A stretch of DNA of 6,355 nt, from NCBI GenBank assembly GCA_039797965.1, contig JBDKGX010000139.1, forward strand, positions 1 through 6,355. The letters run 5' to 3'. The translations under genes and the position numbers were made by a program. A model generated the notes under the pieces. The model had not been told where the DNA came from. It did no database searches and was given only the letters and a program-made list of their open reading frames with translations. Below, piece after piece: positions 1 to 4,708 of the stretch. How positions within the stretch are numbered: position 1 is the stretch's first letter; every line of letters begins with the position of its first letter. Source of the stretch: Thiofilum sp039797965 (lineage in GTDB: Bacteria; Pseudomonadota; Gammaproteobacteria; Thiotrichales; Thiotrichaceae).

Positions 1-584
1 TATTGGCGGATATGCCGATTGCAGCGATTAAGATCGGTTTGATTGGAAATGTGGACTTGATTCCATTGATAGAACAAGTACTAATTCAGTATGCCTCCAT
101 TCCCAAAGTACTCGACCCTGTATTAGCCGCGGGTGGCGGTACTGCCTTAGCGAATGAACTACTCACAACTCAAATTCGGGAGCGAGTGTTGCCGCATATT
201 CATCTAACGACGCCCAATGTCCCTGAGCTAGAACGTCTAAGTACTATGCCCCACGCCACTGATGATGAACAAGCTCAAGTACTATTGGCAACGGGCTGCA
301 AAGCAGTATTACTCACGGGAACTCATGCCCCCACTCCCACCGTCATCCAGCGTTTGTATCAATGCGCGCACCATACTCAGTCTTGGGAGTGGGAGCGCCT
401 ACCTGAAACTTATCATGGCTCGGGTTGCACTTTAGCCTCAGCCTGTGTCGCGTTTTTAGCACAAGGGCTAACCCTAACGGCGGCAATTGAGCAAGCCCAA
501 ATTTATACGTGGAGTACTTTAGCCAAAGCAGATAAACTAGGCAGCGGACAGTGGATACCTCAACGTTTATCATTTAACAACTAA
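1..584 (+). CDS. thiD: Hydroxymethylpyrimidine/phosphomethylpyrimidine kinase, 5'-truncated by window edge
   Basis: This is the C-terminal part of a ribokinase-fold kinase that phosphorylates HMP and then HMP-phosphate to HMP-PP, the pyrimidine precursor of thiamine, in the cytoplasm. The frame is open from base 3 without a true start: the TTG at 3-5 is an internal Leu codon. About 193 residues are visible, whereas ThiD proteins are usually about 260, so roughly 65 N-terminal residues with the first substrate-binding motif lie outside. Visible motifs, counted from the codon at 3, are DPVLAAGGG (38-46), TPNVPE (70-75), KAVLLTGTH (100-108) and HGSGCTLASA (138-147). The last is the family's anion-hole/catalytic-Cys signature, with Cys142. 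The stop is TAA at 582-584. No strong terminator follows. The next gene is 173 bases downstream and unrelated, so no thiamine operon is visible here. Five copies of AGTACT lie within this gene. The family call is firm; bifunctionality is inferred from the family. Confidence 0.92.
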   Translation, partial: LADMPIAAIKIGLIGNVDLIPLIEQVLIQYASIPKVLDPVLAAGGGTALANELLTTQIRERVLPHIHLTTPNVPELERLSTMPHATDDEQAQVLLATGCKAVLLTGTHAPTPTVIQRLYQCAHHTQSWEWERLPETYHGSGCTLASACVAFLAQGLTLTAAIEQAQIYTWSTLAKADKLGSGQWIPQRLSFNN

Positions 585-757
585 AATTTAATTTGACTCG
601 GTATTTAACAATATTAATTAGGCTAATCATCTGATCTTTTTTAAAACTAGCCATACTATTTCAATAATAGGTTTATCTATATTTTAACTTTGGCTGGCAT
701 TATCAATTACAGCAACTAACTAATAACCATTTAATTTTAATTAAGGATATTTATTTA
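585..757. other. AT-rich intergenic region upstream of the DUF2059 gene
   Basis: This is a strongly AT-rich gap without a credible reading frame. A TTGACT hexamer at 593-598 resembles a sigma70 -35 box, but the sequence 16-18 bases downstream is a poor -10 match, and TATATT at 678-683 has no matching -35. The promoter of the downstream gene is probably in here but I cannot place it. A ribosome binding site AAGGA at 743-747 lies 10 bases before the ATG at 758. Confidence 0.5.
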
Positions 758-1315
758 ATGAAAACTATTAAACTACTCGGCTTATCTTTATTAATGAGTG
801 CTAATTTGGCTTTTGCAGAAGCACCTACTGATGCCACTATTGAAGAGCTTATGACCATTACTAAAGCCGAGAAAATGGTGACTGATATGCAAGATCAGGT
901 TAAAGCCATGATGGATCAAGGTATGGCTAATATGACCAAAGATCAAAAGCCTACCGAAGCTGAGCAAAAAGCTTTAGATACTATGGTTACTAAAATGACT
1001 GCTGCAGTAAAAGAAGAAGTAAGCTGGGATAAATTAAAACCTGTTTCCATTAAGCTTTATAAAGAAACATTTTCTGAGGAAGAATTAAAAGGGATTGTAG
1101 ACTTTTATAAAACTCCTGCGGGTGAAGCTTTAGTGAATAAAATGCCTACTCTCATGCAAAAAACTATGGAAGCTACTCAAGGCATGATGGGCGGTTTACA
1201 ACCTAAACTACAACAAATCCAAACTGAATTCATCGAAGAAATGGGCAAAATCAAAGCCTCTGAAAAACCTGCTGAAGCGCCAAAAGAAGAACCTAAAGCA
1301 GAAGAAAAGAAATAA
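758..1315 (+). CDS. Exported DUF2059 domain protein
   Basis: This 185-residue protein starts at ATG 758, supported by AAGGA 10 bases upstream. Residues 1-20 are a typical Sec signal peptide: Lys at 2 and 5, a hydrophobic core, and an AFA cleavage site before Glu21. The mature protein should be periplasmic or outer-membrane associated. Residues about 88-140 carry the DUF2059 pattern: a conserved LYKETFSEEEL, then FYKTPAGEAL and a KMPTLMQ helix. The region before it (30-85) is helical, charged and rich in Met. The last 20 residues are a low-complexity tail of Lys, Glu, Pro and Ala, probably disordered and not part of the domain. DUF2059 proteins have no established biochemical activity, so I assign none. 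The gene stands alone on the + strand, converges with prfC, and ends 25 bases before a perfect inverted repeat. It contains no AGTACT motif, unlike most of its neighbours. Confidence 0.88.
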   Translation: MKTIKLLGLSLLMSANLAFAEAPTDATIEELMTITKAEKMVTDMQDQVKAMMDQGMANMTKDQKPTEAEQKALDTMVTKMTAAVKEEVSWDKLKPVSIKLYKETFSEEELKGIVDFYKTPAGEALVNKMPTLMQKTMEATQGMMGGLQPKLQQIQTEFIEEMGKIKASEKPAEAPKEEPKAEEKK

Positions 1316-1340
1316 TTTTTTCGCTTGATAGTTTAAAATC

Positions 1341-1368
1341 AAAGTACTCGATATTAATCGAGTACTTT
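1341..1368. terminator. Perfect 12-bp hairpin between convergent genes, likely bidirectional terminator
   Basis: AAAGTACTCGAT (1341-1352) and its exact complement (1357-1368) flank a four-base ATTA loop, between the stop of the DUF2059 gene and the stop of prfC. On the minus strand the stem is followed by TTTGATTTT, a fair U tract. On the + strand the U tract is short (TTT within the stem). I infer a terminator that works better for prfC than for the + strand gene. Both arms are copies of the AGTACT motif found throughout the window. Confidence 0.72.
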
Positions 1369-1383
1369 AGCAATCATCCTAAA

Positions 1384-2973
1384 TTAAATCGCAATCCCGT
1401 GCTCACGAGTTGAATGGAATTTAATATCTGGCCATTTTTCTTGAGCCATTTGTAAATTCACTCGCGTCGGTGCGATATAAACTAGTTCACCCGCATGATC
1501 TAACGCTAAATTACTAGCGGCTTTAGCTTTAAACTCTTCAAATTTTTTCTCATTGGTCGACGTGACCCAGCGTGCCGTCGTCACATTCACCGCCTCAAAT
1601 AAGGCATCTACTTTATATTCATCTTTTAAACGTTGCGCTACTACGTCAAATTGAAGAATACCGACCGCTCCTAAAATCAAATCATTATTAGTTAACGGCT
1701 TAAATAATTGGGTAGCACCCTCTTCGCATAATTCGGCTAAACCTTTTTGCAACTGTTTCATTTTCAGTGGGTCGCGTAATTGGGCGCGACGGAATAGCTC
1801 AGGGGCAAAATTGGGAATTCCCGTAAATTGCAAAGATTCACCCATAGTAAACGTGTCACCGATGCGAATACTACCGTGATTATGTAGCCCAATAATATCG
1901 CCCGGATACGCATCCTCGACGTGCTCACGGTCAGACGCCATAAAAGTCAAAGCATCAGGAATTTTGACATCTTTACCCAGACGGACATGACGCGCTTTCA
2001 TACCCTTTTCAAACTTACCCGAACACACGCGCAAAAATGCCATACGATCACGATGTTGAGGATCCATATTAGCTTGGATTTTAAAGACGAATCCGGTAAA
2101 GGGCTCTTCATTAGCCTCTACTGCACGGCTCGTTGTAGGGCGGGCTTGAGGAGCGGGCGCGTATTCTACGAAATCATCGAGTAATTCACGAATCCCAAAG
2201 CTATTTAACGCCGTACCAAAATACACAGGCGTTAAAGTACCTTTTAAATACGCCTCTAAACTAAACTCGTGACTTGCGCCCTTGACTAATTCAATTTCTT
2301 CACGTAATTCGTCGGCTTGCGTGCCTAGCTTTTCATCTAATTCGGGATTATCGAGTCCTTGAATTTCATCATAATCGAGTTTTCGTTCAGTACTGGGTTT
2401 ATACAGAATCACTTTATCTTGATAGAGATGATAAATCCCTTTTAAGCGTTTACCCATTCCAATCGGCCACGTAATCGGTGCACATTTAATATTTAAAACG
2501 GTTTCGACTTCGTCTAATAATTCAATCGGCTCTTTACCCTCGCGGTCGAGCTTATTAATGAAGGTCATAATCGGCGTATCACGCAAACGGCAGACTTCCA
2601 TTAATTTAATGGTACGTTCTTCGACCCCTTTTGCCACGTCAATCACCATAAGAGCGGAGTCGACAGCGGTCAGTACTCGATAAGTATCTTCGGAGAAGTC
2701 CTCGTGTCCGGGGGTGTCGAGTAGGTTGACGATGCGCCCGTTGTAGGGGAACTGCATGACGGATGACGTGACCGAAATTCCCCGCTCTTTTTCCATGGTC
2801 ATCCAGTCGGAGGTAGCGTGGCGGGCGGCTTTGCGTCCTTTGACTGTGCCTGCAAGCTGGATTGCACCGCCGAATAGGAGGACTTTTTCGGTCATGGTGG
2901 TTTTACCCGCGTCGGGATGGGAGATGATCGCAAAAGTGCGACGGCGTGCGGTTTCTTGCAAACGGTCAGTCAT
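1384..2973 (-). CDS. prfC: Peptide chain release factor 3 (RF3)
   Basis: RF3 is the class II release factor GTPase that removes RF1 and RF2 from the ribosome after peptide release. The 529 residues match the E. coli length. Motifs run in order: P-loop SHPDAGKTT (18-26), switch I region RGISVTSS (64-71), DTPGH (86-90) and NKLD (140-143). They are followed by the RF3-specific stretches KIQANMDP, ALTFMASDREHVE, PNFAPELFRR and ILQFDVV. The start at 2973 is supported because the N-terminus (MTDRLQETARRRTFAIISHP) lines up with known RF3 proteins and because an in-frame TAA lies a few codons upstream. No Shine-Dalgarno sequence is visible before it. The C-terminus adds a few residues after the TREH seen in E. 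coli. A minimal four-codon frame overlaps the start (see findings). A promoter at 3010-3038 gives the gene its own transcription, and the hairpin at 1341-1368 probably ends it. Confidence 0.98.
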   Translation of the reverse strand: MTDRLQETARRRTFAIISHPDAGKTTMTEKVLLFGGAIQLAGTVKGRKAARHATSDWMTMEKERGISVTSSVMQFPYNGRIVNLLDTPGHEDFSEDTYRVLTAVDSALMVIDVAKGVEERTIKLMEVCRLRDTPIMTFINKLDREGKEPIELLDEVETVLNIKCAPITWPIGMGKRLKGIYHLYQDKVILYKPSTERKLDYDEIQGLDNPELDEKLGTQADELREEIELVKGASHEFSLEAYLKGTLTPVYFGTALNSFGIRELLDDFVEYAPAPQARPTTSRAVEANEEPFTGFVFKIQANMDPQHRDRMAFLRVCSGKFEKGMKARHVRLGKDVKIPDALTFMASDREHVEDAYPGDIIGLHNHGSIRIGDTFTMGESLQFTGIPNFAPELFRRAQLRDPLKMKQLQKGLAELCEEGATQLFKPLTNNDLILGAVGILQFDVVAQRLKDEYKVDALFEAVNVTTARWVTSTNEKKFEEFKAKAASNLALDHAGELVYIAPTRVNLQMAQEKWPDIKFHSTREHGIAI

Positions 2974-2980
2974 GGTGCAT
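2966..2980 (-). other. Four-codon frame overlapping the prfC start
   Basis: On the minus strand ATGCACCATGACTGA reads Met-His-His-Asp-stop (TGA). It overlaps the prfC ATG (2973-2971) in another frame. Its stop lies five bases inside prfC. Neither ATG has a clear Shine-Dalgarno sequence. It may be chance; it is listed because it could matter to prfC translation. Confidence 0.2.
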
Positions 2981-3009
2981 GGAGTTTAAGCTAATTACTA
3001 AGGGTGCGG

Positions 3010-3038
3010 ATTATAGCGGAAAGTGCAGGAGGGCGTAA
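3010..3038 (-). promoter_or_regulatory. Putative sigma70 promoter of prfC
   Basis: The minus strand has a perfect -10 box TATAAT at 3015-3010. With a 17-base spacer the -35 position (3038-3033) reads TTACGC, a weak match. A start near 3003 would give a leader of about 30 bases before the prfC ATG. The position between the toxin gene and prfC fits. The weak -35 keeps confidence moderate. Confidence 0.5.
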
Positions 3039-3097
3039 GGCGATTGATTAGCAAACACTCATTATTCAAATCAAGTTAGTAGACTCTACTTCGAACT

Positions 3098-3514
3098 CTA
3101 ATCCCACGGATTAACCAAACTTAGAGTCGGCAAAAAATCAAAATCCTTAATATTACGTGTCACTAGCACTGCATTATTAGCTTGAGCTACGGCTGCAATC
3201 ATCCTATCTTCAACACTCATAGGACGACCTAATTGCCTTGCTGCCATAGCAATATCACGATAAAAAGGTGATACGAAACACGAATAATCCAGACATCGCC
3301 CCTCAAACATAGCAAAAGCCTCTACCGCTGCCTCAGTCAAAAGTTGTTTACGTTTACCTTCGGGCAATAAGGCTATACCCCACTCTATTTCACTTTTGCT
3401 AATCGCACAAAAATATAAATCCGTCTCTAATACTTGATCAACCCATGCAAGTACTCTAGAGTCAGGAACGGTTTTCATTAGCTCAGAAAGCACATTCGTA
3501 TCTAATAAAAACAT
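3098..3514 (-). CDS. PIN-domain toxin (VapC/FitB type)
   Basis: This 138-residue PIN-domain protein is a metal-dependent ribonuclease by family, and the probable toxin of a type II module with the antitoxin just upstream. The acidic active-site pattern is intact: Asp5 in LLDTNVLSE, Glu42 in KSEIEWG, Asp103 in VEDRMIAA, and Asp124 in TRNIKDFD. This points to an active enzyme rather than a decayed copy. VapC enzymes commonly cut tRNA or rRNA; the target here cannot be read from sequence. The gene starts at ATG 3514, six bases after the antitoxin stop. Its ribosome binding site GAGGA (3529-3525) lies inside the end of the antitoxin gene, a layout that couples toxin translation to the antitoxin. 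The stop is TAG at 3100-3098. Only a weak short inverted repeat follows, so readthrough towards prfC is possible. The FitB-like subgroup is suggested by the NVLSE start and the antitoxin type. Confidence 0.93.
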   Translation of the reverse strand: MFLLDTNVLSELMKTVPDSRVLAWVDQVLETDLYFCAISKSEIEWGIALLPEGKRKQLLTEAAVEAFAMFEGRCLDYSCFVSPFYRDIAMAARQLGRPMSVEDRMIAAVAQANNAVLVTRNIKDFDFLPTLSLVNPWD

Positions 3515-3520
3515 AGCTGC

Positions 3521-3772
3521 TTAATCCTCAGCAAAATCAGGTGCAGCACGTGGCAACGAACGCTCAGGCAACACTAAGCTCTCGCCGCCTGTTAACTCCA
3601 GTACTCGCTGGTGAATTCGTGTCCCTAGCCCTTTTTTTGCCTGCTTAGGTGCTAGTATCTGTTGTAAAATCCGCCGAGCCTCCTCCTCCATTGACCAACC
3701 GTGTTGAGCGGCACGAATACGCAATTGACTTTTAAGTGAATCATCAATATTACGGATAGTCAGCATAGCCAT
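3521..3772 (-). CDS. Ribbon-helix-helix antitoxin (FitA/VapB type)
   Basis: This 83-residue antitoxin pairs with the PIN toxin downstream. Residues 1-40 form a ribbon-helix-helix DNA-binding domain: strand MLTIRNID, first helix DSLKSQLRIRAAQHG, and second helix SMEEEARRILQQIL. Residues 42-83 are the extended tail, ending APDFAED, that in this family wraps the toxin and blocks its active site. I chose the ATG at 3772 rather than an in-frame ATG at 3793. AGGAG (3785-3781) sits eight bases before 3772, and the predicted transcription start near 3796 would leave almost no leader for the earlier codon. By family habit the protein represses its own operon, alone or with the toxin. Palindromes in the promoter spacer and a repeated GCTATATG in the leader are candidate operators. 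The module carries two AGTACT motifs, both also common in neighbouring genes, so it does not look newly acquired. Confidence 0.92.
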   Translation of the reverse strand: MAMLTIRNIDDSLKSQLRIRAAQHGWSMEEEARRILQQILAPKQAKKGLGTRIHQRVLELTGGESLVLPERSLPRAAPDFAED

Positions 3773-3798
3773 ATAGCACTCTCCTAAAATCATATAGC
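3770..3798 (-). repeat. Direct repeat GCTATATG in the antitoxin leader
   Basis: GCTATATG occurs at 3798-3791 and again at 3777-3770, start to start 21 bases apart, or two helical turns. The second copy overlaps the antitoxin start codon. It could be a second operator for the antitoxin or a small duplication that created the two in-frame ATG codons. Confidence 0.35.
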
Positions 3799-3802
3799 TT
3801 TC

Positions 3803-3831
3803 ATTGTAGTCGCTGCATGCAATGCATTCAA
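3803..3831 (-). promoter_or_regulatory. Promoter and candidate operator of the toxin-antitoxin operon
   Basis: Minus strand -35 TTGAAT (3831-3826) and -10 TACAAT (3808-3803) are separated by exactly 17 bases. Both match the sigma70 consensus well (4/6 and 5/6). The spacer contains the palindrome TGCATGCA (3814-3821), with ATGCAT (3822-3827) running from the spacer into the -35 box. This is a likely binding site for the ribbon-helix-helix antitoxin, as expected for an autorepressed TA operon. The -35 box touches the end of the hydrolase gene. Confidence 0.65.
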
Positions 3832-4635
3832 TTAAAGACTAGCTTTCAAAAACCGACTCACCCGCTCTACTACCCATTGTTCTTGCTCTCGGTGTGGTAC
3901 GTGTTTGACTCCTGCCATAATATCCAGCTCAGTAGGGGCATCAATTAGCTCAGCAATCATTTGGGGATGCGCTACGGAACCATATTCATCCTGCTCACCA
4001 TGCAATACCAACGTGGGGCATTGTACGAAGGGGAGTACTTTAGCTAATGACCAATCCGCAAACTCAGGCGACAACCATGTTTTAATCCATGCTTCCAATA
4101 CCCAATGCACCTTATCGCCATGATAGCGAGCTAAACGACTGAGTTGGGTTGGTTCCTGAAAACTTACTTCAGCCTCACGAATGCCTGCTAGTGTACGATC
4201 TTCTACAAACGCTTGCGCCGACTCCATCATCAAACCCAGACATTGCTTTGGATAGTGGGCAGCACAATAAGTAGCCATACCCCCACCAACACTATGCCCT
4301 AATACCACAAAGTACTCGATGGCGAATTGCTGAAATAATAATGGCAAAATTTGCTCCGCCTCTTCTTGCACAAATCGAGTACTTAACCGATCACCACGAG
4401 CATCGGATTGCCCAAACCCCAAACGATCATAGGCAATCACTGGATGCCCCGAAGTTAAGGCTAATTGCTCAGGAAACGAGCGCCACAATTCCACACAGCC
4501 TAGCGAGTCATGCAATAAAATAATGGGTATTGATGAAGTACTTAAAGAGGTAGGTTGCCATTGTTTAGCAAACAACTGGCCGTGAGGAGTTGATATCCAA
4601 TGTGTAGTCGTTAAACAAGATGAGGATGGAGGCAT
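3832..4635 (-). CDS. Alpha/beta-fold hydrolase
   Basis: This 267-residue protein belongs to the single-domain alpha/beta hydrolase superfamily (Abhydrolase_1 / MhpC-like). Visible elements are the strand and oxyanion region IILLHDSLGCVELW (38-51), AYDRLGFGQSD (68-78), the nucleophile elbow GHSVGG with Ser115, the acid in LHGEQDEYG with Asp216, and the histidine in GVKHVPHRE (His245). The triad is complete. There is no signal peptide, so it is probably cytoplasmic. The substrate is unknown; esterase, lipase-like or C-C hydrolase roles cannot be told apart by eye. The frame stays open up to a TTG at 4695, but that extension would run through the hairpin at 4666-4687 and adds no conserved sequence, so I prefer ATG 4635. 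No good Shine-Dalgarno sequence precedes either. It lies downstream of the beta-helix gene and upstream of the TA operon, all on one strand. Four AGTACT motifs lie inside. Confidence 0.9.
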   Translation of the reverse strand: MPPSSSCLTTTHWISTPHGQLFAKQWQPTSLSTSSIPIILLHDSLGCVELWRSFPEQLALTSGHPVIAYDRLGFGQSDARGDRLSTRFVQEEAEQILPLLFQQFAIEYFVVLGHSVGGGMATYCAAHYPKQCLGLMMESAQAFVEDRTLAGIREAEVSFQEPTQLSRLARYHGDKVHWVLEAWIKTWLSPEFADWSLAKVLPFVQCPTLVLHGEQDEYGSVAHPQMIAELIDAPTELDIMAGVKHVPHREQEQWVVERVSRFLKASL

Positions 4636-4665
4636 GGCAAGAATCAAATAGTCATACAGTCTATA

Positions 4666-4687
4666 GAAGGTGACAGAAGTCACCTTC
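4666..4687 (-). terminator. Hairpin between the beta-helix gene and the hydrolase gene
   Basis: GAAGGTGAC (4666-4674) and GTCACCTTC (4679-4687) form a perfect nine-bp stem with a four-base loop, 21 bases after the beta-helix gene stop on the minus strand. The sequence after the stem, TATAGACTG, is not a U tract, so termination may be weak or partial. An operator or mRNA-stabilising hairpin is an alternative. Confidence 0.45.
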
Positions 4688-4708
4688 CTAGGCAAGTCTA
4701 AACCTAGC

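Noticed and set aside
343..573. Open frame on the minus strand within thiD
   Set aside because: It is antisense to the conserved kinase C-terminus, with no family likeness.
593..621. TTGACT as a -35 box for the DUF2059 gene
   Set aside because: The -10 region at usual spacing is poor (AATTAG), and the site is about 140 bases upstream of the ATG.
1921..2184. Open frame on the + strand within prfC
   Set aside because: It is antisense to a highly conserved gene, with no recognisable protein pattern.
2756..2989. Open frame on the + strand over the 5' end of prfC
   Set aside because: It is antisense to the conserved GTPase motifs and has no supporting signal.
3078..3090. Short inverted repeat AGTAG-ACT-CTACT after the toxin gene
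   Set aside because: A five-bp stem with no U tract is too weak to call a terminator.
3773..3793. Seven-codon N-terminal extension of the antitoxin from ATG 3793
   Set aside because: The ribosome binding site fits ATG 3772, and the predicted transcript would begin almost at 3793.
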